A stretch of 63,282 nucleotides of DNA, taken from NCBI GenBank assembly GCA_002085445.1, contig NBMI01000014.1:1-63282 (forward strand), given 5' to 3'. Shown here in pieces: positions 17,640-26,200 of this stretch. Both the position numbers and the translations under genes were made by a program. The notes beneath the pieces were generated by a model that saw only the letters and a list, made by a program, of their open reading frames with translations, made no database searches and was not told where the DNA came from. Each line of letters starts with the position of its first letter. Position 1 is the stretch's first letter. The stretch is from Candidatus Parabeggiatoa sp. nov. 2 (lineage in GTDB: Bacteria; Pseudomonadota; Gammaproteobacteria; Beggiatoales; Beggiatoaceae).

Positions 17640-17986
17640 GAGTCTGCGCCAAAAACGGTTTTTAGAGAACAAACTGATTGCTGGGGAAAAATTGCCGAAT
17701 TTGTCAATGCGATTCTAGAACTGAGGCGTTTTGAAAAAAACGATTTTCTTTATAGTCAGCATTTGGACTCTCAAGAAAACAAAATTTATCTCAATAAAAT
17801 TCAAATGCTTATTAAAAATAATCACAACGAGATGGTCAGAGTCCTCACACCGGTACAACCCCCCCTCTGTCACAAGAAATCCGGCATTTTGGTAACAGCA
17901 TCGTGACGCTGGCTGAAGAACTCACTAAAACAGAACGCCGATTTATGAATGATAGCCTTTTGATTCGGCTACTGACCGGAAAATGA
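17640..17986 (+). pseudogene. Remnant of a sensor histidine kinase N-terminal region
   Basis: A frame without a start codon reads VFREQTDCWGKIAEF, then AILELRRFEKNDFLYSQ and QENKIYLNKIQMLI, a helical pattern like the sensor part of some histidine kinases (ELRRxEKNxxLY). At a run of seven Cs (17859-17865) the homologous frame shifts and goes on with LSQEIRHFGNSIVTLAEELT, ending in TGA at 17984, 16 bases before the response regulator. No dimerisation or ATPase domain follows. It is probably what remains of the cognate kinase; the family link is from pattern only. Confidence 0.5.
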
Positions 17987-18002
17987 ATAACACGAAAAAA
18001 AT

Positions 18003-19373
18003 ATGGATAATATAGGCAAAATCTTGATTATAGATAACGAGCTAGTTGCCCTGAAAAACCTCAAACAGGTTATGAAAAATGAGGGCTACGCGGTGACCGG
18101 TACCCAAAGTGGTCAAAAAGCACTTAAGTACCTTGAAGAACAACATTTTGATGTGGTACTCACCGATTTACGCCTGGAGAAGATAGATGGCATGCAGATT
18201 CTTGAAAAATGTCGGAGCCACTACCCGGACACCGAGGTGATCCTAATCACCGGCTATGCCACCCTGGAATCGGCGGTAGAGGCCATGAAACAAGGGGCTT
18301 TTTATTACATCGGCAAACCTTTCCGTTTGGATGATGTGCGAAAAGTGGTGCGAGAAGCACTGGCAAAGGTAGAGATCAAAAATGAAAACCGCCATTTGCG
18401 TGAGCAATTGGCAAGCTATGAGAGCAAGGTGCAGATCATCACCCAAGCACCACAGATGCTGAAATTGCTGAAAACCGCCCGACAGGTTGCGCCAACTGAT
18501 TGTAATATTATCATCAGTGGGGAAAGTGGTACCGGCAAGGAATTGCTGGCTCGTTATCTACATCAGTACAGTGAGCGTGTCAAAGGGCCTTTTATTGCGG
18601 TCAACTGCGGGGCCTTTACCGAGGAACTGCTGGCTAATGAGTTATTTGGCCACGAGAAGGGGGCCTTCACTGGCGCAACGGCGCAGAAACAGGGCCTTGT
18701 TGAGGTTGCCAACGGTGGCACTCTATTTTTGGATGAAGTCACTGAAATGCCACCTTCCATGCAGGTAAAGCTACTGCGCGTGGTGCAAGAACGGGAAGTG
18801 CAACGTCTCGGTAGTACCACCCCTATTGCGGTGAATGTGCGTTTCCTGGCAGCCACCAATCGCAATCTCCAAGAAATCGTGAAGAACGGCCAATTTCGCC
18901 AAGATTTGTTTTTCCGCCTCAACGTGGTTTCTCTGCACCTCCCACCATTAGCGCAGCGCAAAGGTGACATTAGCCTCCTCAGCCAATATTTCCTGCAACG
19001 CTACGCCAAGCAAATGAAAAGGGCGATCAGTGAAATTGCCCCAGCAGCGAGCGAGTGCCTGGCTGCCTATGGTTTTCCAGGCAACGTGCGGGAACTGGAA
19101 AATCTCATTGCGCACGGCGTAGCCTTAGCGAGAGGCTCTACTATCGAACTGGAAAACCTGCCTGAAGATATACGCACCCTGACTATCAATACCTTTCGCC
19201 GCAAGGAAGAGGGTAGTCTACCTTCCTTAGAGGAACAGGAAATAGCTTATATTCAGTGGGTACTTAAGGAAGTTAAGGGCAATAAGACTCTCGCTGCTCA
19301 AGTGTTGGGCATTGATCGAGTTTCGTTGTGGCGTAAGTTGAAAAAATCTAGGCTAGAAGCAGAGGATATCTAA
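18003..19373 (+). CDS. Sigma-54-dependent response regulator (NtrC family)
   Basis: 456 residues in the classical order. Receiver domain 1-125 with phospho-acceptor D55 in VVLTDLRL and K105 in YIGKPF. AAA+ domain about 145-375: Walker A GESGTGKE (173-180), sigma-54 contact loop GAFTGA (220-225), Walker B GTLFLDEVTEMP and the ATNRNLQ sensor. C-terminal Fis-type helix-turn-helix (GNKTLAAQVLGIDRVSLWRKLKK). It activates sigma-54 promoters when phosphorylated. The likely target is the divergent operon with the promoter at 17391-17407. The gene for its kinase seems to be the broken fragment just upstream. Confidence 0.95.
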   Translation: MDNIGKILIIDNELVALKNLKQVMKNEGYAVTGTQSGQKALKYLEEQHFDVVLTDLRLEKIDGMQILEKCRSHYPDTEVILITGYATLESAVEAMKQGAFYYIGKPFRLDDVRKVVREALAKVEIKNENRHLREQLASYESKVQIITQAPQMLKLLKTARQVAPTDCNIIISGESGTGKELLARYLHQYSERVKGPFIAVNCGAFTEELLANELFGHEKGAFTGATAQKQGLVEVANGGTLFLDEVTEMPPSMQVKLLRVVQEREVQRLGSTTPIAVNVRFLAATNRNLQEIVKNGQFRQDLFFRLNVVSLHLPPLAQRKGDISLLSQYFLQRYAKQMKRAISEIAPAASECLAAYGFPGNVRELENLIAHGVALARGSTIELENLPEDIRTLTINTFRRKEEGSLPSLEEQEIAYIQWVLKEVKGNKTLAAQVLGIDRVSLWRKLKKSRLEAEDI

Positions 19374-19379
19374 GAATTT

Positions 19380-19667
19380 ATGCGACTATCTGTTATCCAA
19401 CGTATTTTAGGACAATTTTAGGACAACTGCTTATCTTATTTAGTCTCACTTTGTTGCCGCCTATCGGGGTGTCATTATGGTATCAAGATAATGAGTTAAT
19501 TATTTTTTTCCTCGTCTTTTTGATGAGGTTTCTTATTGGCATCATAAGCTGGTTTCCAGCTAGACAGGCTAAACAAGAACTCTTGTTACACGACGGTTTT
19601 ATGATTACGGCTGGGTTTTGGATTCTCTTAAGTTTGCTGAGTGCTCTGCCCTTTTTATTTAGCCCTC
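19380..19667 (+). pseudogene. trkH: Truncated, frameshifted TrkH potassium transporter fragment
   Basis: Starts at an ATG seven bases after the regulator stop: MRLSVIQRILGQ, then, after removal of an 11-base tandem duplication (ATTTTAGGACA twice, about 19404-19425), LLILFSLTLLPPIGVSLWYQ, LIGIISWFPARQAKQELLLH, DGFMITAGFWILL and LSALPFLFS. This matches the first membrane repeat of TrkH (about 95 of 480 residues). The rest is missing: at 19667 the sequence passes into GGCGATAAATCGCC repeats. It is therefore a non-functional remnant cut off by a repeat insertion. Confidence 0.85.
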
Positions 19668-19735
19668 AGAGGCGATAAATCGCCTACTACAAACGACTCC
19701 CGCGGCGGCTGCGGCGATAAATCGCCTACTACAAA
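19668..19735. repeat. GGCGATAAATCGCCTACTAC units truncating two genes
   Basis: Two copies of the unit separated by ACGACTCCCGC. The left edge is the breakpoint of trkH; the right edge forms the C-terminus of the DUF4265-like frame on the other strand. Confidence 0.85.
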
Positions 19736-19923
19736 CGACTCCCGCTGCTAATACCCCTTACAAAAAATGGGATATTATCTATCTGAAATCGATCTGGATT
19801 GATTTGATGAACCCAAAGAGTTTCCCAATTAAAGGGTGGGTAGCCATCTTCATCCGGTTCGAGATAAAATATCACTTTTTTTGGAGTGTTTCGTTTTGGT
19901 TCCCAACTGTCATATTTCACCAC
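19729..19923 (-). pseudogene. N-terminal fragment of a DUF4265-like protein
   Basis: 64 residues; EPDEDGYPPFNWETLWVHQI and RFQIDNIPFFVRGIS match the start of DUF4265 proteins (normally about 130-150 residues). The final residues (SSGSRL) come from the repeat at 19707-19735, so the C-terminal half is lost. It is the last piece on the minus strand after the orphan Rhs tip with HNH, which is where an immunity gene would be expected; that role is inferred from position only. Confidence 0.55.
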
Positions 19924-20028
19924 CTAAAAAGCCTAATGTCTTAAAAAGCCATGATGACAATTTGGAAAGCGTTATATGATAAAATTCAAAAAATAATCAC
20001 GACTTATGAGGTAATACTAAAAGCTTTC

Positions 20029-21217
20029 TCAATTATCCCATTTAGCACGGTTGCATTTTCTGCACAACACTTGTCCATTTGATAACGAACCATCACCTCT
20101 TTTGGATTTTTGTATAATGTGATCCATATGCACTTCTCTAGGCTCCTGTGTCACACCTTTTTGACTTTTTTGAGCAGGTAAACGATCATCCCCAAATGCG
20201 TTATGCACCAACACCCCATCCCCACCCACAAAGTCGTTATGGGTATTGGCGACGGTGAAATTATACACCTTTTCAAGGCGCACGCTGGTATCAACTTCCT
20301 TGATAACCACCGTGGTGCCGTTGTGCAATTGCAACGCTTGCCCAACTTTCAGGCCGTTGGCAGGATTCCAGCCTTTGCCCTTGATATAGAAGGGGTGTTC
20401 GGCCGTGGCTTCGATGGATTCGCCGGAATCTAGCGTTATCAATATGAGTTGATACCGCTGCTCGCCTTGAATCACGGCCATCACGGGTTGGTAGCGGGTG
20501 GTTTCGGTTCTCTCGTCATAGGAGAGGACTTTGTCGCCCACTTTTACCTCAGAAATGGGTTTGAGGCCGTTTTCGGTGTGGACTAAGGTGTCGGCCGTGA
20601 AGCTGTTACAACCAAACCACTTTTTGAGCAATTTGGCGAGTTTGCTGGAACCCATCCCACCAACACAACCTTCTAAGGCCGACATAGCAACGCTTAACCA
20701 ATCCACACACGCTAAGCTTTTGCCTTCAACCAGCATTTGCCAAGCAATTTCGATACCGCCACCAACAGCACATCCCACCAAAAAGTTTAAGAATAACCCT
20801 GATGGATCAACATTGTTGATAGGTCATTGTAAACGTAGGTGTACAGGTTGGTGTCTTGGCTCGCATGTCCAATCGGGTCTTGGGCCGTCCAGCGGCCCGT
20901 TTGTGGATCGTAGTCTCAGGCCCCAAAACGGGTTAAGCCCGTATCTGGGTCGTAGAAGCCGCCGGCAAAGCCAAACGGCTGGAACCCGGGGTTGGTATCC
21001 GTGAGAATATTACCCCAAGCGTCATAGTCCAGACGTTGGACAATTTCGCCGGTGTTGATATCAACGACCCGTCTGACGCTGCCAAGGTGGTCAGTGATTA
21101 GGCGATAAGTCGCGCTGTCCGTGATGAGATAGTCAGGAACATGGTCTTGACTGGCGTAGACATACTGGGCAATGACTTCGCCTAGGTTGTTAAGAGCAAC
21201 GACGGGATTGGCATCAC
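20029..21217 (-). pseudogene. Orphan Rhs tip: core remnant, Hint domain, HNH nuclease
   Basis: From about 21217 the minus strand codes the end of an Rhs shell ([42 protein letters not shown]). The shell is broken by a TGA in place of the R of GARDYD (near 20918) and by a base missing near 20825. From 20781 the frame is open for 250 residues: a pretoxin Hint domain ([20 protein letters not shown] ... [14 protein letters not shown]) and a tip with an HNH core (VHMDHIIQKSKRGDGSLSNG, LCRKCNRAKW). HNH tips act as DNases. It lacks promoter, N-terminus and intact shell, so it is a displaced tip that could be used only by recombination into a full-length rhs gene. Confidence 0.8.
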
Positions 21218-21251
21218 TTTGGCAAATGCCGAATGATTCGGTGCGTGGCCG

Positions 21252-21287
21252 AAAAAAAGGTGGGTTTAGCTTGAGCTAAAACCCACC
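21252..21287 (-). terminator. Rho-independent terminator after the TPR gene
   Basis: On the minus strand, GGTGGGTTTTAGCT and AGCTAAACCCACC form a stem with a 2-base loop, followed by seven Ts. It lies 14 bases after the stop of the TPR gene. Close relatives are at 24258-24293 and 26116-26143. Confidence 0.85.
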
Positions 21288-21300
21288 CGACATTAATCCT

Positions 21301-21741
21301 TCATGAGCTTGCTTGTTCGTTAATTTGGCGTTCTACCTCCGGAACTGATAATCTTAAACGCTTCCCTAATGCTTTTAGAGCTAATCTGGTATTTTCCATT
21401 TCTTCTTCTAAATTCCAGTGACGTTCTAAACGCAACAAATGTAAGTGAGCATCAAAGGCTTTTTTGGGATCACCGTGCAGATACAAAAACGAGGCATATC
21501 CTCCTAATCGAATCAGATCATCAGGATCATATTTGATTGCGGCCAGATAATTTTCTTCGGCTTTTTTGAAATCACCAAGGTCTTCCAAACAATCGGCCAG
21601 ATCATAAAAGCACATTCCATGTTCATAATTAGGTTGTCTGTTGATAATTTGAGCAAATATCTCGGCCGCTTTTTCTAGATAACCCTGATTACGTAAATTC
21701 AAAGCTTCCGTTTCTAATTCAGTCAGAAAGGTTTCCATCAT
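21301..21741 (-). CDS. TPR protein, candidate immunity protein
   Basis: 146 residues from the ATG at 21741 (an adjacent TTG and ATG also possible). TPR-like helical pairs run over most of it (YLEKAAEIFAQIINRQPNY, LEDLGDFKKAEENYLAAIKY, GDPKKAFDAHLHLLRLE), then a charged tail. TPRs bind proteins. The gene lies directly after the toxin tip of the frameshifted Rhs and before the orphan tip and is closed by a terminator, the position of an immunity gene in polymorphic toxin loci. Immunity function is inferred from position. Confidence 0.7.
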   Translation of the reverse strand: MMETFLTELETEALNLRNQGYLEKAAEIFAQIINRQPNYEHGMCFYDLADCLEDLGDFKKAEENYLAAIKYDPDDLIRLGGYASFLYLHGDPKKAFDAHLHLLRLERHWNLEEEMENTRLALKALGKRLRLSVPEVERQINEQASS

Positions 21742-21847
21742 CAATTTCTCAACGGGTTATAGACTTAAACCCTCACAGAGACTACCCCTTGAAGGGATAG
21801 CATCTGTTAAAAAGGTTTCGCCTTAAGTTGGCAAGCTATTTATCGGT

Positions 21848-24218
21848 TCATTTTTTGGGATAAGCATGTTTATTCCCGGTTTTTTTCCATTTTTTATCAC
21901 CAGGATAAAGATTTCTCGGTTCAAAGCCTTCAATATTGACATGAGGCTCGTCTCCATGAGGATTTGAAATGTCAAATCTTATTTGTTTTCTCCCATCTTC
22001 GGAAGTGAGGATCTGATCCGAACCGTGGTCAGTTTTTTTGCTTTGAAACCCTCACCTAGATAATCCATTATTTTTTGGATTATGTCATCATAGCACTTGT
22101 CTGCATTATGCACCAACACCCCATCCACACCCACAAAGTAGTTATGGGTATTGGCAACGGTGATATTATACACCTTTTCAAGGCGCACGCTGGTATCAAT
22201 TTCCTTGATAACCACCGTGGTGCCGTTGTGCAATTGCAGGGCTTGCCCAACTTTCAGGCTATTGGCGGGATTCCAGCCTTTGCCGTTGATGTAGAACGGG
22301 TGTTCGGCCGTGGCTTCGATGGATTCGCCGGAATCTAGCGTTATCAATATGAGTTGATACCGCTGTTCACCTTGAATCACGGCCATCACGGGTTGGTAGC
22401 GGGTGGTTTCGGTTCTCTCGTCATACGACAGGACTTTGTCACCGACTTTGATCTCAGAAATGGGTTTGAGGCCGTTTTCGGTGTGAACCAAGGTGTCGGC
22501 CGTAAAGCTGTTACAACCAAACCACTTTTTGAGTAATTTGGCGAGTTTGCTGGAACCCATCCCACCAACACAACCTTCTAAGGCCGACATAGCAACGTCC
22601 AACCAATCCACACACGCTAAGCTTTTGCCTTCAACCAGCATTTGCCAAGCAATTTCGATACCCGCACCAACACCACATCCCACCAAAAAGTTTAAGAATA
22701 ACCCCGATGGGTCAACGTTGTTGATAGGGTCATTGTAAACGTAGGTGTACAGGTTGGTGTCTTGGCTCGCATGTCCAATCGGGTCTTGCGCTGTCCAGCG
22801 GCCGGTTTGTGGATCGTAGTCTCTGGCCCCAAAACGGGTTAGGCCCGTATCTGGGTCGTAGAGGCCGCCGGCAAAACCAAACGGTTGGAAACCGGGGTTG
22901 GTATCCGTGAGGAGATTGCCCAAGCGTCATAGTTCAGACGTTGGACAATTTCGCCGGTGTTGATATCAACAACCCGTCTGACGCTACCAAGATGGTCAGT
23001 TATCAGGCGATAAGTCGCGCTGTCCGTGATGATATAGTCAGGGACATGGTCTTGGCTGGCGTAGATATACTGGGCAATGACTTTGCCATCACTGTTGAGG
23101 GCCGCCACCGGGTTGATATCGCCTTGATAGAGATAGGCTTCTTTCAGAACACCATTGACTTTCTTCCCAACACGGCGATCTTTGCCATCAACCACGTATT
23201 CAATTTGGTCACCAGACGGCAATTCAACTTTGGTGAGGTTGGTCAAAACATCGTAACTGTAACGAGTTGTTTGAGCCGCCTTGGTTTTAGTCAGCAATTC
23301 TCCATTAGCTGTGTAAGTGTAGCTAATGTCGTCATATTGCCGCAAACGGTCTTGGTTGTCTAGCGTCGCAACTTGAGTCTCGTTGACATGGGTGCGATTG
23401 CCGTTGTCGTCATAACGGTATTTCGTGACCACGCCATCCACTTCTACCGACACCAAACGGCCAGTGAGGTCATACTGATAGGCCGATGTTGTGGTGAGGC
23501 CTTCGAGGGTTTCCGTTTTGGCGGTGAGACGTCCTAACTTGTCGCGTGTGTATTGGACGTGATAGAGGACATTACCGTCGTAACTCGCGGTTTCAGTTTG
23601 CAATTCACCAAACGAGTTGTGCGTCAATGTGGTATTGACTTTGCCCAACGTGGTGCCTTTGAGGAGGCCGTTGTCGGCATCACGGTTCAATGTCAAATCA
23701 CCGGCCTTAATCATTAGGGCATCGGCATCATAGTCGTAGGCAATTGGCTTGAGCTTATTGACATTGTGCGACTTCATCCGAAAGTCAGCGTTGTACCCAT
23801 AATTAACGCGACCGCTAAAATTACCGCTCCACTGTTCGGACTTAAGGAGCGAACCATCGTAGCTGTGGGAAAGAACGATGCCACTTTTCGAGTCCGTTAC
23901 AGTGATGACTTGACCCGTGTTCGGATCATAAGTGTAAGTTTGTGGGCCTTTGGGCAACACAATTTCTGTCAGCCGTCCACCGCTATCATAGTTGAAATCA
24001 ACAACCTGATTGTCCGGGCGCGTGATACGAGTGACTTGTTGGTCCAGATTATAACTGGACAACGTCTCATGATTCGACAAACCAATCTCAGGTGCTTGAT
24101 ACTCGGTTTGCAAGTCGACTTCATTGTAGACATAGTTATGCGCTGGACGACTTGGCGGTTTGAGGGCCGTGAGGTTGCCGTTTTGGTCGTACTCTTGATT
24201 TGCCGATTTAAAAGCCAT
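21848..24218 (-). pseudogene. Partial Rhs: YD shell, Hint domain and toxin tip, two frameshifts
   Basis: Begins at an ATG (24218) in the middle of the YD repeats, matching about residue 1600 onward of the giant Rhs; N-terminus and NHL part are absent. YD repeats run to RLNYDAW, where one C is missing in the plus-strand run near 22920 (the orphan copy has four Cs) and the core continues in another frame from [18 protein letters not shown] to DPSGL. A Hint domain ([20 protein letters not shown] ... [14 protein letters not shown]) follows. The tip starts [19 protein letters not shown]; in frame it ends at 21979, but after the seven-A run complementary to 22033-22039 the -1 frame continues with [20 protein letters not shown] and ends with KHAYPKK at 21848, resembling a known Rhs toxin tip (polymorphic toxin type 24-like). 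Confidence 0.85.
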
Positions 24219-24257
24219 GTCTGGGTGAACGGCAGGGTGGGTGATATTTTGCCGGAC

Positions 24258-24293
24258 AAAAAAAAGGTGGGTTTCACGGAAGCGAAACCCACC
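24258..24293 (-). terminator. Rho-independent terminator upstream of the partial Rhs
   Basis: On the minus strand GGTGGGTTTC and GAAACCCACC form a 10-bp stem with an 8-base loop, followed by eight Ts. It closes the transcription unit ending with the two-barrel gene and lies 40 bases before the start of the partial Rhs. Confidence 0.85.
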
Positions 24294-24358
24294 CTATAAC
24301 CCTTAGCGTAGCTCGCTATTTCTTACCCGTCTTTTGGGAACGAATAACGCTTGCTACT

Positions 24359-24449
24359 AAGTACCCGTCCATATATTATTCAAAAATAAAGTGAATAAAA
24401 ACAATCGTTTTCGTCGTAAAAATACCGAAAAACTTTTGGACGGGTACTT
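24359..24449. repeat. 91-bp element with 13-bp inverted ends
   Basis: AAGTACCCGTCCA at 24359-24371 and its exact complement at 24437-24449 enclose an AT-rich centre without genes. It may be a tiny MITE or a hairpin. It lies just downstream of the two-barrel gene. Confidence 0.6.
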
Positions 24450-24485
24450 ATTTAATCCATGCAAAGCTTGCCACGCTCACTAACG

Positions 24486-25094
24486 TTAATTTCCAAAGCC
24501 TTTTTCATGTAAAAATCCTAGTATTTGTTCTTTTCGAGCATTACAGTCCGCTGCAACTATTTATTTGATGTTTATGACAACAAAACCATCATTTCGGCCA
24601 TAATCATCTATTGACAAGATTTGAACGGTTTGAGAAGTAAGAGATTCTACATATCCAATAATTGAGTCATCCCTGTCTTCTGTCCAGAGTATAACGATAA
24701 CCCTTTTATCCTTGGCTTCTCTCAAAGTCGAAAAAAGTATATCGCTATTTTCTGCGGGCTGAATCAACTCGGTTTCAGAAACGATTTGACCACGATTCTT
24801 ATGGAGGAAGTCAATCTTTCTTAGATAGAAAGTATTCACATCCACACGATAGATTTCATTTAGCAGACGAATTTCATAACCCGCATTCTCACCTTCATGT
24901 GAGATGGCTCGTAAGCGTACTTTAGTGTTATCAATAGCATCAACATAGCCTACTGAGCATGATGACATATTTGAAGGATCCAAATGTATGCCTACCAACT
25001 GATGAGTTGGCATTGCTTCTTTTAAAACACCTTTGATGTCTTTCCGCATTTCAAACTTCTCCCCAAAAAAAGGGTATTTGACTATACTTTGCAC
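24486..25094 (-). CDS. Two-barrel hypothetical protein with an in-frame stop
   Basis: The frame from 25094 codes 177 residues and stops with TAA at 24561. Two related beta-rich halves are visible: residues 20-105 (LVGIHLDPSNMSSCSVGYVD ... GENAGYEIRLLNEIYRVD ... FLHKN) and 120-177 (KRVIVILWTEDRDDSIIGYV ... GRNDGFVVINIK). Reading on past the stop, the same frame continues ...IVAADCNARKEQILGFLHEK to TAA at 24486, which completes the second half by alignment to the first, so TAA seems to replace an acidic codon. The halves look like Sm/SH3-type barrels. Not a family I know. It sits in the toxin locus as a possible immunity gene, now perhaps truncated. Confidence 0.6.
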
Positions 25095-25308
25095 CGACCG
25101 TCATAAATTGCGCTTTTGTCATTTCTCGATTCGCCCGAAATGATAGAAATGCTCAGTTTTTAAAGTGTTCTGTCTATAAGAAAATGAGGCACAAAATCCC
25201 TCTTTCCCTCCCGTTAAAAAATGGGAGATATTGTTCTTCATATTTTAGAGAGTTGTTAGGGGAAATATGTTAATATACTCGAAACGGTCACTAGATATAG
25301 AGAACCGT

Positions 25309-25926
25309 TCAAATTTTCCTAGCTTTATCTATGGTTTGTTCAATGCCTATTAAACCGTTTAAAACTGATTGAGCTTCCTGATAAGAAGGATTAATCTCTA
25401 GTGCTTGTTTTAGAGCTTCAATTGCTTCAGAATATTTACCCATAGCTCTAAGTACCAAAGCAATATTTAGAAAAGCTTCATCTCTTTCTTCAGATTTGAA
25501 GCTGGTTGCTTTTTGCAAACCGTTTAAACTGTTTTCATATTGTTCCAATACCGCTAAGTTAGAACCTCTTAGAATCCATAACCAAGCTACGGGCTTGGTT
25601 TCATTCTCTGTAGCAAGTTTATACCCTTTTTCACTTTCAACCGGTGAATTATGAGTTTGGCACAATAATCCTATTCTTCCATTAATGTAACTTTTCTCTG
25701 TTTCTGGAGCAAGTTCTAATGCGGTCAAAAGAGCATCCTTTGCCTGTCTATGTCTTCCTATAATCCGTAAAGCATCACCATATAAGAGCCATGCTGGACC
25801 ATGTTTTGGACGTTTATTTAAGTATGGAGCAAGCAACTCTACAACATGGGTTTCACAATCGCCCTTATCAAATTGTTCTCGTGCTGATTGATAAATATCA
25901 TCTAAGTATTGTTCACTCTGATTCAT
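25309..25926 (-). CDS. TPR protein, paralogue of the next gene upstream
   Basis: 205 residues from the ATG at 25926 (a longer frame from 25989 has an unlikely hydrophobic start; GGAAAAATCTG precedes this ATG). TPR pairs cover residues 30-195 (GPAWLLYGDALRIIGRHRQA, AWLWILRGSNLAVLEQYENS, NIALVLRAMGKYSEAIEALK). It aligns along its whole length with residues 1-210 of the 382-residue protein at 26201-27349, so it is a duplicate lacking the Sel1 repeats. Candidate immunity or accessory protein by position. Confidence 0.75.
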   Translation of the reverse strand: MNQSEQYLDDIYQSAREQFDKGDCETHVVELLAPYLNKRPKHGPAWLLYGDALRIIGRHRQAKDALLTALELAPETEKSYINGRIGLLCQTHNSPVESEKGYKLATENETKPVAWLWILRGSNLAVLEQYENSLNGLQKATSFKSEERDEAFLNIALVLRAMGKYSEAIEALKQALEINPSYQEAQSVLNGLIGIEQTIDKARKI

Positions 25927-26095
25927 CAGATTTTTCCAATAAATCTTTATAAAAGATAAATTTTTATAAAGAGTTAACTCATAAATCAACTAAGATATAC
26001 TTAGCACGGGCATAATCTGCACTTTTGTCATTTCGAGCAACGGGAGAAATCTTATTGAGCAGTCACAGATTTCTCGTTCCACTCGTGCCGGACAG

Positions 26096-26143
26096 AAAAA
26101 TTTAGCGTGTGGCAAGGCGGGTTTCGTTACAGCAAAACCCACC
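26096..26143 (-). repeat. Degenerate copy of the locus terminator hairpin
   Basis: GGCGGGTTTCG and CAAAACCCACC form a stem as in the two terminators at 21252 and 24258, preceded on the plus strand by the same CCGGACA context. The T-run is displaced by 16 bases, so termination is doubtful. It follows the 382-residue TPR/Sel1 gene. Confidence 0.65.
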
Positions 26144-26200
26144 TGACATTTAGCCCAAGCTACGTTCGCTTTGGCTATTCTGATGATTTATATTGATTAT

